64,000 bases of DNA, taken from NCBI RefSeq assembly GCF_013393345.1, contig NZ_QJRF01000031.1, positions 1 through 64,000 of the forward strand, read 5' to 3'. Under the pieces are notes generated by a model. The model was not told the DNA's origin. It saw only the letters and a program-made list of their open reading frames with translations, and searched no databases. Position numbers and translations under genes: made by a program. Below are positions 1 to 7,152 of this stretch, piece after piece. The stretch's first letter is position 1; each line of letters opens with the position of its first letter. Source of the DNA: Pseudomonas taiwanensis. GTDB taxonomy: Bacteria > Pseudomonadota > Gammaproteobacteria > Pseudomonadales > Pseudomonadaceae.

Positions 1-366
1 GGTGCCGAAGTCGGCTGCCAGGGCGAAGTGGGCTCGGCCTGCGCGATGGCCGCCGCTGGCCTGGCGGAAGTGCTGGGCGCGACCCCGGCGCAGCTGGAGA
101 ACGCCGCCGAGATCGGCCTGGAACACAACCTCGGGCTGACCTGCGACCCGGTGGGCGGGCTGGTGCAAGTGCCGTGCATCGAGCGCAACGCGATTGCCGC
201 GGTGAAGGCGATCAACGCCGCGCAGATGGCCCTGCGCGGCGACGGCGAGCACTTCATCTCGCTGGACCAGGTGATCCGCACCATGCGCGACACCGGCGCC
301 GACATGCACGACAAGTACAAGGAAACCTCACGCGGTGGCCTGGCCGTGAGTGCGGTGGAGTGCTGA
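1..366 (+). CDS. sdaB: L-serine dehydratase, C-terminal fragment (5' end outside window)
   Basis: This is the last ~121 residues of an iron-sulfur L-serine ammonia-lyase, which converts serine to pyruvate and ammonia in the cytosol. The reading frame is open from base 1, so the gene starts upstream of the window. Family signatures are visible: a [12 protein letters not shown] motif with two cysteines, a [16 protein letters not shown] segment carrying cluster-ligand cysteines, and a C-terminal [16 protein letters not shown] stretch. It ends 4 bases before the ATG of the downstream AraC-type gene, so the two are probably co-transcribed. Serine dehydratase is the logical exit of the glycine/serine route encoded downstream. 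The family call is secure; sdaB versus sdaA is inferred from the neighbourhood (P. aeruginosa is recalled to have sdaB next to the gbdR regulator). Confidence 0.9.
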   Translation, partial: GAEVGCQGEVGSACAMAAAGLAEVLGATPAQLENAAEIGLEHNLGLTCDPVGGLVQVPCIERNAIAAVKAINAAQMALRGDGEHFISLDQVIRTMRDTGADMHDKYKETSRGGLAVSAVEC

Positions 367-370
367 TGCC

Positions 371-1165
371 ATGACCGCCTATCAAGCCCTGCCGCCGTCT
401 GAACACTGCTTCCAATCCATCGGCTTCCTGCTGTTGGAGGATTTCAGCCTGATCGCCTTGGCCGGCTCTCTCGAGCCGCTGCGCCTGGCCAACCAGCAGC
501 CCGGAGCGGGCCGTTATCGCTGGTGCATCCTGACGTTCGACGGCAACCCGGTGCGCGCCGGCAACGGCATGCAGCTGACGGCCGAAGGCAGCCTCGCCGA
601 GGCAAGTGGGTTGGACGCCCTGATTCTCTGCGGCGGCGACGGCGCTCCGCTCGCTCACGCCGGATTGCTCGCGCAACTCCGCGACCTGGCCGCCCGCGGC
701 GTGAAGCTGGGCGCGCTGGAGTCCGCCCGTGCACTGTTGGTCGAGGCCGGTCTGCTTCCGTGCAGCGAAAGCGTCCCGGCCTGGGCCAGCCGGATGACCC
801 TGCGCGAAGCCCTGGCCAGCGCCCAGCCCAAGCTTCAGGAGGTGATCGCGCTGATGGAGGCGAACCTGGAGGAACCCCTCGACCTCGACGACCTGGCCAG
901 CTTCGTCGAGCTGTCGCGTCGTCAGCTGGAAAGGCTGTTCCAGAAGTACCTGCGCTGCTCGCCATCGCGCCACTACCTGAAACTGCGCCTGCTGCGCGCC
1001 CGCCAGCTCCTGCGCCAGACCGCGCTGCCGGTGGTGCAGGTAGCCACTGGTTGCGGCTTCCTGTCCGCGCAGAACTTCTCCAAGTGCTACCGCGAGCACT
1101 TCGGCATCCCGCCCAGCAACGAACGGCTGGACAAGCCGCAGCTCTGCCGCGTCGCCATGCACTGA
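371..1165 (+). CDS. GlxA-type AraC family transcriptional regulator, internally shortened
   Basis: The 264-aa product has an N-terminal DJ-1/PfpI-like (class I amidotransferase-like) domain, about residues 15-135, and a C-terminal AraC HTH pair, about 155-255, with the typical segments RRQLERLFQKYL and FSKCYREHFGIPP. The ATG at 371 is preferred over an upstream GTG at 350, which lies inside the sdaB end. Compared with the paralogue at 7153-8172 it lacks roughly 55-60 residues between the end of the GATase-like core and the HTH: the paralogue has the HWE, SNQLFELDRDR and TCSGGT segments there and this protein does not. The frame is intact and the HTH looks normal. It occupies the place where P. 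aeruginosa is recalled to carry gbdR, the glycine betaine/dimethylglycine regulator. Whether it still senses a ligand is unclear. Confidence 0.85.
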   Translation: MTAYQALPPSEHCFQSIGFLLLEDFSLIALAGSLEPLRLANQQPGAGRYRWCILTFDGNPVRAGNGMQLTAEGSLAEASGLDALILCGGDGAPLAHAGLLAQLRDLAARGVKLGALESARALLVEAGLLPCSESVPAWASRMTLREALASAQPKLQEVIALMEANLEEPLDLDDLASFVELSRRQLERLFQKYLRCSPSRHYLKLRLLRARQLLRQTALPVVQVATGCGFLSAQNFSKCYREHFGIPPSNERLDKPQLCRVAMH

Positions 1166-1185
1166 TACCGAGTGACACCACCTTC

Positions 1186-1228
1186 GGGCCCGCCCGTGCC
1201 TGGCAGCATGGTTCGGGCCTGTTTTTTT
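1186..1228 (+). terminator. Possible intrinsic terminator after AraC gene
   Basis: GGCCCG near 1187 can pair with CGGGCC at 1214-1219, followed by a seven-T run at 1222-1228. The loop is long (about 22 nt), so this is only moderately convincing. Confidence 0.4.
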
Positions 1229-1261
1229 GGTGGTGCGAGTACGGCGTTGGGCCTTTCCCTT

Positions 1262-1355
1262 GTGGGGGTGAATTCATTCGCTATGGGCAGCGCAGCTGCC
1301 CCGGCCGACCTCTTGGGCTGACCTGCGGCCTGCTTAGCGAATGAATTCGCCCCAC
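1262..1355. repeat. R1 dispersed palindromic repeat, copy a
   Basis: Terminal arms GTGGGGGTGAATTCATTCGC and its complement at 1334-1355 enclose a second palindrome (GGGCAGCGCAGCTGCCC). It is one of at least six ~94-bp copies in the window (also 7019, 17701, 24451, 39686, 60458). It lies immediately left of the creatinine cassette. Confidence 0.9.
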
Positions 1356-1403
1356 GGTAAAAAGCGGTTTGCGCCTGCCGGCAAACCTGAGTCACCCCAC
1401 CTT

Positions 1404-1515
1404 CCCTCACCCCAACCCTCTCCCAGAGGGAGAGGGGGCAGTCCGTGCGCGCTTGGCACGTCGCATCCAGCCTGAGTCACCCCTCTCCCTCCGGGAGAGG
1501 GGCCGGGGGTGAGGG
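1404..1515. repeat. R2 dispersed repeat pair, copy a
   Basis: Two facing hairpins: CCCTCACCCCAACCCTCTCCC with GGGAGAGGG, then CCCCTCTCCC with GGGAGAGGGGCC and GGGGGTGAGGG. The outer and inner arms are mutually complementary, so the whole can fold as one large cruciform. Further copies lie at 11080 and 16188. Confidence 0.85.
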
Positions 1516-1583
1516 TGCCCAATCCCCCGCTCGCAGTCATCAAAGACACCGCGGATCGCAACCAACCCACCCCAGCGGATCTG

Positions 1584-1640
1584 ACCAATTACGGGTCGGA
1601 TACGTACAAAAAATGGCGGGGACCTTCTGTTGCAATGCTT
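1584..1640 (+). promoter_or_regulatory. Conserved regulatory element upstream of creatinase (copy A)
   Basis: A block containing GGGTCGGAT at 1593, GTACAAAAA at 1604 and CTTCTGTTGCAATGCT from 1624 aligns without gaps to a block at 4572-4626 upstream of the creatininase gene. The spacing between the first and last conserved words is identical (22 nt). Sharing by two functionally linked catabolic promoters implies a common operator/promoter. No regulator is assigned; the inner TTGTACAA-like word in copy B is palindromic. Confidence 0.65.
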
Positions 1641-1699
1641 TCCAACGGCCCACCAGCCCGGTGAGTCGAGTCACTGGAAAACAACAAGGGTTCACCGCC

Positions 1700-2911
1700 A
1701 TGCAAATGCCCAAGACGCTCCGCATCCGTAACGGCGACAAGGTCAAATCCACCTTCTCCGCCCAGGAATTCGCCAATCGCCATGCCAAGCTGCGCGCCCA
1801 TCTGGCGGCGGAGAACATCGACGCTGCGATCTTCACCTCGTACCACAACATCAACTACTACTCCGACTTCCTCTACTGCTCCTTCGGCCGTCCCTACGCG
1901 CTGGTGGTGACCCAGGACGACGTCATCAGCATCAGCGCCAACATCGACGGCGGCCAGCCGTGGCGTCGCACCGTCGGCACCGACAACATCGTTTACACCG
2001 ACTGGCAGCGCGATAACTACTTCGTCGCCATCCAGCAGGCCCTGCCCAAGGCCCGCCGCATCGGCATCGAACACGACCACCTGAACCTGCAGAACCGTGA
2101 CAAGCTGGCTGCCCGCTACCCGGACGCCGAGCTGGTGGATGTGGCCGCTGCCTGCATGCGCATGCGCATGATCAAGTCCGCCGAAGAGCACGTGATGATC
2201 CGCCACGGCGCACGCATCGCCGACATTGGCGGCGCGGCAGTGGTGGAAGCCCTGCGTGACCAGGTGCAGGAATACGAAGTGGCGCTGCACGCCACCCAGG
2301 CCATGGTCCGCGCCATTGCCGACACCTTCGAAGACGTAGAGCTGATGGACACCTGGACCTGGTTCCAGTCCGGCATCAACACCGACGGCGCCCACAACCC
2401 GGTGACCACCCGCAAGGTGAACAAGGGCGACATCCTCAGCCTCAACTGCTTCCCGATGATCGCCGGCTACTACACCGCGCTGGAACGCACGCTGTTCCTC
2501 GACCATTGCTCGGACGACCACCTGCGCCTGTGGCAGGTCAACGTCGAGGTGCATGAAGCCGGCCTGAAGCTGATCAAGCCCGGCGCGCGCTGCAGCGACA
2601 TCGCCCGCGAGCTGAACGAGATCTTCCTCAAGCACGACGTGCTGCAGTACCGCACCTTCGGCTACGGCCACTCCTTCGGCACCCTCAGTCACTACTACGG
2701 TCGCGAGGCCGGGCTGGAGCTGCGCGAGGACATCGACACGGTGCTGGAGCCGGGCATGGTGGTGTCCATGGAACCGATGATCATGCTGCCGGAAGGCCTG
2801 CCGGGCGCCGGCGGTTACCGCGAGCACGACATCCTCATCGTCAACGAGAACGGTGCCGAGAACATCACCAAGTTCCCCTACGGCCCGGAGAAAAACATCA
2901 TCCGTAAATGA
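1700..2911 (+). CDS. creA: Creatinase (creatine amidinohydrolase)
   Basis: The 403-aa cytosolic enzyme hydrolyses creatine to sarcosine and urea. The sequence matches, almost residue for residue, my recollection of the structurally characterised P. putida creatinase of the same length. It has an N-terminal creatinase domain (about 1-160) and a C-terminal pita-bread M24 fold (about 160-403) that lacks the metal ligands of true aminopeptidases. The catalytic histidine falls at residue 232 in the GINTDGAH motif. The ATG at 1700 is chosen because it gives the canonical MQMPKTLRIRNGDK start; the open frame continues upstream only through repeat sequence. A conserved promoter element lies about 60-115 bases upstream. 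The downstream transporter gene probably belongs to the same transcript. Confidence 0.97.
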   Translation: MQMPKTLRIRNGDKVKSTFSAQEFANRHAKLRAHLAAENIDAAIFTSYHNINYYSDFLYCSFGRPYALVVTQDDVISISANIDGGQPWRRTVGTDNIVYTDWQRDNYFVAIQQALPKARRIGIEHDHLNLQNRDKLAARYPDAELVDVAAACMRMRMIKSAEEHVMIRHGARIADIGGAAVVEALRDQVQEYEVALHATQAMVRAIADTFEDVELMDTWTWFQSGINTDGAHNPVTTRKVNKGDILSLNCFPMIAGYYTALERTLFLDHCSDDHLRLWQVNVEVHEAGLKLIKPGARCSDIARELNEIFLKHDVLQYRTFGYGHSFGTLSHYYGREAGLELREDIDTVLEPGMVVSMEPMIMLPEGLPGAGGYREHDILIVNENGAENITKFPYGPEKNIIRK

Positions 2912-2918
2912 TCCAGCC

Positions 2919-2956
2919 CACGCCCGCGCAGAGCCGACCTCCTGCGCGGGCCGTGG
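2919..2956 (+). other. Hairpin between creatinase and leader ORF
   Basis: CCACG-CCCGCGCAG pairs with CTGCGCGGG-CCGTGG around a short loop. There is no T-run, so it is more likely an mRNA stabiliser or attenuating stem than a terminator. Confidence 0.5.
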
Positions 2957-3077
2957 TTTCACGCATCACCACAACAAGAATCGACGCGCGGCATTCACGG
3001 GGCCAGAGCCCCGCGCACGCGCCGCCTTTTGACTACCCGCTGCCGAACTACACGACATAACAATAGAGGTACAGGCA

Positions 3078-3209
3078 ATGGTCAGGTTTATTGCAGGAAC
3101 GCTCCCCTGGGGAGCTGCCGACTCAGTGTTCTTCAACAACGGTCGGGGCGCTCCCGTCCATACTCCAGGCAACCAGGCGCAGCTCCCGTGTGAAGGGGGT
3201 GCCCAATGA
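3078..3209 (+). CDS. Putative 43-aa leader ORF coupled to the transporter gene
   Basis: An ATG at 3078 follows a GAGG Shine-Dalgarno-like sequence (in AATAGAGGTACAGGCA). The frame runs 43 codons (start MVRFIAGTLPWGAADS) to a TGA whose first two bases overlap the ATG of the MFS transporter in an ATGA junction. Such a junction is the classical arrangement for translational coupling. The peptide has no recognisable family, no membrane segment and no long run of one amino acid. It may be a regulatory leader or a chance frame; the transporter also has its own AAGGGGGT ribosome-binding site. Confidence 0.4.
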   Translation: MVRFIAGTLPWGAADSVFFNNGRGAPVHTPGNQAQLPCEGGAQ

Positions 3210-4549
3210 GTACATCCAACCAGACCCTGGCCTACGGCCAGGCCGGCAGCCAGATGGCCAGCAGCGAGCGCAGCACCCTCCGCCGCGCGGCGACCGCCAG
3301 CTTCATCGGCAACTTCGTCGAGTGGTTCGACTACGCCGCCTACGGTTATCTGGCCGCGGTGATCGCGGTGGTGTTCTTCCCCGCCACCGACAAGACCACC
3401 GGTCTGCTGGCGGCCTTCGCGGTGTTCGCCATTTCCTTCATCATCCGCCCCATCGGGGGCATCGTCTGGGGTCATATCGGCGACCGTTACGGCCGGCGTA
3501 ATGCCCTGTCCCTGTCCATCCTGATCATGTCCGGCGCCACCTTCTGCATCGCACTGCTGCCGACCTACGCCCAGGTGGGCATGTTGGCGCCGCTGCTGCT
3601 CCTGCTGATTCGCCTGGTACAGGGCTTCTCCGCCTCGGGCGAATACGCCGGCGCGGCGGCCTTCCTCGCCGAGTACGCCCCGGACAACAAGCGCGGCTTC
3701 TACACCTGCCTGGTCCCGGCGAGCACGGCGGCGGGGCTGTTGTTCGGTTCGCTGTTCGCGGCGCTGCTCTACTCGCAACTGGACACCGAGCAGCTGCACA
3801 GCTGGGGCTGGCGCATTCCGTTCCTGCTGGCAGCGCCACTGGGCCTGATCGGCCGCTACATCCGCCTGCACCTGCAGGACACGCCGAAGTTCCGTGAAAT
3901 GGAGCAGGCGATGGAGCAGAAGGAAGCCGGGCACAAGGTGCCGATCCGCGAACTCATGGGTGTGCACCGCAGGAAGGTGCTGGTGGCGATCGGCGTTACC
4001 TGCCTCAACGCGGTGGCCTTCTACCTGATCCTCAGCTACATGCCGACCTACCTCTCCACCGAGATGGGCATGACCGAAACCGATTCCTTCCTGGCGTCCA
4101 CCGTGTCACTGGCGACCTACATCGGTTTCATCTTCCTGATGGGCAAGCTCTCCGACCGCTTCGGCCGCAAGACCATGCTGATCGCCGCGTCCCTGCTGTT
4201 CCTCGGGCTCACGGTGCCGCTGTTCGGTCTGCTGGAGGGCAAGTCCTTCGCCTTCATCCTGCTGATCCAGATCGCCTTCGGCCTGATGCTGGCGATGAAC
4301 GACGGCACCCTGCCGTGCTTCCTCGCCGAGGTCTTCCCGACGCGGGTGCGCTACAGCGGCTTCGCTTTCAGCTTCAACACCGCCAACGCCCTGTTCGGCG
4401 GCACCGCGCCCTTCATCGCCACCTGGTTCATCAGCCAGACCGGCGACAAGCTGGCGCCGGCCTGGATGCTGGTGGGTGCGGCCGCCGTGGCGCTGCTGGC
4501 GATGCTCTGCATCAGCGAGACGGCGCACAAGGCGCTGGCAGACGACTAA
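3206..4549 (+). CDS. MFS transporter, metabolite:H+ symporter (MHS/ProP-like), probable creatine uptake
   Basis: The 447-aa inner-membrane protein has about 12 hydrophobic segments. MHS-family motifs are visible: NFVEWFDYAAYGYLA near residue 33, GHIGDRYGRRNAL after TM2 (the MFS loop 2-3 signature), a RLVQGFSASGEY motif in TM4, and a repeat KLSDRFGRKTML in the second half. Family members take up osmolytes and organic cations or acids with protons. Its place between creatinase and creatininase suggests creatine or creatinine as substrate; that is inference from context. The ATG follows a strong AAGGGGGT ribosome-binding site and overlaps the stop of the small leader ORF. Confidence 0.88.
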   Translation: MSTSNQTLAYGQAGSQMASSERSTLRRAATASFIGNFVEWFDYAAYGYLAAVIAVVFFPATDKTTGLLAAFAVFAISFIIRPIGGIVWGHIGDRYGRRNALSLSILIMSGATFCIALLPTYAQVGMLAPLLLLLIRLVQGFSASGEYAGAAAFLAEYAPDNKRGFYTCLVPASTAAGLLFGSLFAALLYSQLDTEQLHSWGWRIPFLLAAPLGLIGRYIRLHLQDTPKFREMEQAMEQKEAGHKVPIRELMGVHRRKVLVAIGVTCLNAVAFYLILSYMPTYLSTEMGMTETDSFLASTVSLATYIGFIFLMGKLSDRFGRKTMLIAASLLFLGLTVPLFGLLEGKSFAFILLIQIAFGLMLAMNDGTLPCFLAEVFPTRVRYSGFAFSFNTANALFGGTAPFIATWFISQTGDKLAPAWMLVGAAAVALLAMLCISETAHKALADD

Positions 4550-4571
4550 CGGACAGACCCCGGCGATCCTG

Positions 4572-4626
4572 CCAACTTCGGGTCGGATTTGTACAAAAAT
4601 CGTCCACGCGCTTCTGATGCAATGCT
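4572..4626 (+). promoter_or_regulatory. Conserved regulatory element upstream of creatininase (copy B)
   Basis: This is the counterpart of the element at 1584-1640: CCAACTTCGGGTCGGAT, TTGTACAAAAA and CTTCTGATGCAATGCT in the same order and spacing. It sits 46 bases before the creatininase ATG and implies a second promoter inside the cassette. Confidence 0.65.
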
Positions 4627-4671
4627 GCAAGCGGAAGTCCGTCTGGCGCCCTGAATTCCTGGAGTATTTCG

Positions 4672-5454
4672 ATGAGCAAGAGTGTTTTCGTAGGTGAGCT
4701 GACCTGGAAGGAGTACGAAGCGCGCGTCGCAGGCGGCGATTGCGTGCTGATGCTGCCGGTCGGTGCCCTGGAGCAGCATGGCCATCACATGTGCATGAAC
4801 GTCGACGTCCTGCTGCCCACGGCGGTGTGCCGGCAGGTCGCCGAACGCATTGGCGCGCTGGTGCTGCCGGGTCTGCAGTACGGCTACAAGTCCCAGCAGA
4901 AGTCCGGCGGCGGTAACCACTTCCCCGGTACCACCAGCCTGGACGGCGCCACCCTCACCGGCACGGTACAGGACATCATCCGCGAGCTGGCGCGCCACGG
5001 CGTGCGCCGTCTGGTGCTGATGAACGGCCACTACGAGAACTCGATGTTCATCGTCGAAGGCATCGACCTTGCCCTGCGTGAGCTGCGCTACGCCGGCATC
5101 CACGACTTCAAGGTGGTGGTGCTCTCCTACTGGGACTTCGTGAAGGACCCGGCGGTGATCCAGCAGCTCTATCCCGAGGGCTTCCTCGGCTGGGACATCG
5201 AGCACGGCGGTGTCTTCGAGACCTCCCTGATGCTCGCCCTGTACCCGGACCTGGTGGACCTGGAGCGCGTCGTCGATCACCCGCCCGCGACCTTCCCGCC
5301 CTACGACGTGTTCCCGGTCGATCCGGCGCGCACGCCAGCACCGGGCACCTTGTCGTCGGCGAAGACGGCCAGCCGGGAGAAGGGCGAGCTGATCCTGGAA
5401 GTCTGTGTCCAGGGCATCGCCGACGCCATCGAGCAGGAGTTCCCGAGCGCCTGA
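4672..5454 (+). CDS. crnA: Creatininase (creatinine amidohydrolase)
   Basis: The 260-aa product catalyses reversible hydration of creatinine to creatine, the first step of creatinine breakdown. It matches the recalled P. putida creatininase in length and almost throughout in sequence. The binuclear metal site is recognisable: Glu34 and His36 in PVGALEQHGHH, Asp45 in MNVDVLLPT, and the His/Glu of LMNGHYEN near residues 120-122. The substrate-loop motif YWDFVKDP and the EHGGVFETS segment are also present. A GGAG ribosome-binding site lies just before the ATG. It has its own conserved promoter element and is followed 88 bases later by a permease gene. Symbols vary in the literature (crnA, crn). 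Confidence 0.97.
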   Translation: MSKSVFVGELTWKEYEARVAGGDCVLMLPVGALEQHGHHMCMNVDVLLPTAVCRQVAERIGALVLPGLQYGYKSQQKSGGGNHFPGTTSLDGATLTGTVQDIIRELARHGVRRLVLMNGHYENSMFIVEGIDLALRELRYAGIHDFKVVVLSYWDFVKDPAVIQQLYPEGFLGWDIEHGGVFETSLMLALYPDLVDLERVVDHPPATFPPYDVFPVDPARTPAPGTLSSAKTASREKGELILEVCVQGIADAIEQEFPSA

Positions 5455-5542
5455 CACGGCATTGCGTCAACCCGAACAGAACAAGCGACTTCAACAATTA
5501 CAACAGCGGACCGCCACGCCGGTTCGCGAGGAAGTTTCAGCT

Positions 5543-6937
5543 ATGTCGAATTCAGACGCACACAAAGAGTACGGGCTCAGCCAGATCAAGCCCGAGGAGC
5601 GCAGTTACGGGTTCGCCGATACGGTCTGGACCTGGTTTGGCTCCGGTATCAACACCGGTTCCTGGTTCTTCGGCGGCATGGCCGCCGCGCTGGGCATGGT
5701 CTTCGTCTTGCAATACAGCCTGCTCTGGCTGCCGTTGATGATGATCCCCTGGGCGGTGGTGGCGTATATCGGCTACCGCTATGGCGCCAGCACGGCGGTG
5801 GTATCGCGTCCGTCGTTGGGCACCAAGGGCTCGCGCCTGACCGGCGTCGCTCAGTTCCTGGTGCTGATCGGCTGGCCCAGCGTGAACAGCTTCATTGCGG
5901 CCATTTCCCTCAGCCATGTCTTCGGCGCGGCGTTTGGCTGGCCGACGTTCGGCCAGCCAGGGTCAACGGGACCGATGGTCCTGGGCATCCTGCTGACTGC
6001 GGTGGCCCAGGGCGTGATCACCTTCCTCGGGCATGAGGCGATCCGCTATCTGGAGCGCGTGGCAGGCATCCTTTTGCTGGTGCTGGGCGCCTGGGTGACC
6101 TACGTGGTGCTGTCGCAGTGGGAGCTGAAGCAGATCATGGAGTTCAAGGTGGCGGCGCCAACCCACAGCGTGGCCTTCTTCATCGACCTGGCCTTCGGCT
6201 TCTCCTGGACCTGGGCGCAGGTCGCGGATTTCTCGCGCTTTTCCAAGACCGGGACGGCGGCCAGTGTCGGCAGCTGGCTGGGGCTGAACATCGGCCAGGG
6301 CTGGTTCATGGTGATAGGCGCCGTCGGTGCCATCGGCGTGGCGTTGCAGAGCGGCTTCGTCGACCCGAACAACTCCGATCCCAGTTCCACGCTGGCAACC
6401 CTCGGCCTGGGCATGGTGTCGTTCCTGGTATTGATCTTCGCCACCGTGAGCACCAACGTGACCGTGCTCTACGGCTCGGGCATGGGCCTGCTCGGTGCCT
6501 TCAAGGGCCTCACGCCGAAGAAGGCGCTGGCGATCATCGTCGTGCTGCAACTGGTGCTGTGCTTCGTGCCCATGGCCTTCGACTCCTTCCTGCATTACTT
6601 CGAAGCCTTCCTCGGGGTGATCGGCGGCATCTTCATTCCGCTCTGGACCATCATCCTGGTGGATTACTTCTGCGTGCGCGGCAAGCGCCTGTCCGACCGC
6701 GACCTGTTCGCCGAAGCCGGCGGCGCCTACTACGGCAGCAATGGCTGGAATATGGCAGGCATCGCGTCGCTGGTAGTGGGCTTCGGCGTCTACTTCGTCC
6801 TGGCCCATGTGTTCAAGGATGTCGCCGAGCAGATCACTGCGAGCTTCCCGGCGATCCTGGTATCCGGCGTCGTTTACTGGCTGCTGGCGAAGAAGCCGGT
6901 GGTGGCGCTCAGCGGAGGTGTTGAGCGGGACGCCTGA
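5543..6937 (+). CDS. NCS1-family permease (CodB-like), probable creatinine uptake
   Basis: The 464-aa polytopic membrane protein has about 12 transmembrane segments. It resembles cytosine permease CodB and other NCS1 transporters: WTWFGSGINTGSWFFGGM in TM1, SRPSLGTKGSRL between TM2 and TM3, and SWTWAQVADFSRFSK in the middle. The ATG at 5543 follows GAGGAAG; the open frame extends upstream into creatininase and is not used. NCS1 transporters import nucleobases, hydantoins and allantoin. Creatinine is a cyclic urea-like compound, so creatinine (or 1-methylhydantoin) uptake is the best contextual guess. It is the last gene of the cassette and is followed by a strong terminator. Confidence 0.85.
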   Translation: MSNSDAHKEYGLSQIKPEERSYGFADTVWTWFGSGINTGSWFFGGMAAALGMVFVLQYSLLWLPLMMIPWAVVAYIGYRYGASTAVVSRPSLGTKGSRLTGVAQFLVLIGWPSVNSFIAAISLSHVFGAAFGWPTFGQPGSTGPMVLGILLTAVAQGVITFLGHEAIRYLERVAGILLLVLGAWVTYVVLSQWELKQIMEFKVAAPTHSVAFFIDLAFGFSWTWAQVADFSRFSKTGTAASVGSWLGLNIGQGWFMVIGAVGAIGVALQSGFVDPNNSDPSSTLATLGLGMVSFLVLIFATVSTNVTVLYGSGMGLLGAFKGLTPKKALAIIVVLQLVLCFVPMAFDSFLHYFEAFLGVIGGIFIPLWTIILVDYFCVRGKRLSDRDLFAEAGGAYYGSNGWNMAGIASLVVGFGVYFVLAHVFKDVAEQITASFPAILVSGVVYWLLAKKPVVALSGGVERDA

Positions 6938-6960
6938 TTCAGCAGGTCGTGAAAAGAAAA

Positions 6961-6990
6961 CGCCGCCCCCGAGAGGAGGGCGGCGTTTTT
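6961..6990 (+). terminator. Intrinsic terminator of the creatinine cassette
   Basis: An 8-bp GC stem (CGCCGCCC / GGGCGGCG) is followed directly by five T. It lies 23 bases after the permease stop. Confidence 0.9.
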
Positions 6991-7018
6991 GTTTCCGGCG
7001 AGCGGGTTCCGTTTTCTT

Positions 7019-7112
7019 GTGGGGGCGAATTCATTCGCTATGGGCAGCGCAGCTGCCCCCGCAAGATTGATGGCAGGACTGCGTCCTGCTTAGCGAATGA
7101 ATTCGCCCCCAC
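7019..7112. repeat. R1 dispersed palindromic repeat, copy b
   Basis: Perfect 22-bp terminal arms (GTGGGGGCGAATTCATTCGC...) enclose two inner palindromes, GGGCAGCGCAGCTGCCC and GCAGGACTGCGTCCTGC. It sits directly right of the creatinine cassette, mirroring copy a. Confidence 0.95.
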
Positions 7113-7152
7113 AGAAGAGCGGTCCCACTGGAAAGCGATGTCGGTGGAGGCC

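Noticed and set aside
1617-1634. Possible sigma-54 promoter in the creatinase element
   Set aside because: A GG-N10-GC spacing can be drawn, but the flanking bases do not match and the corresponding position in the creatininase copy lacks GG.
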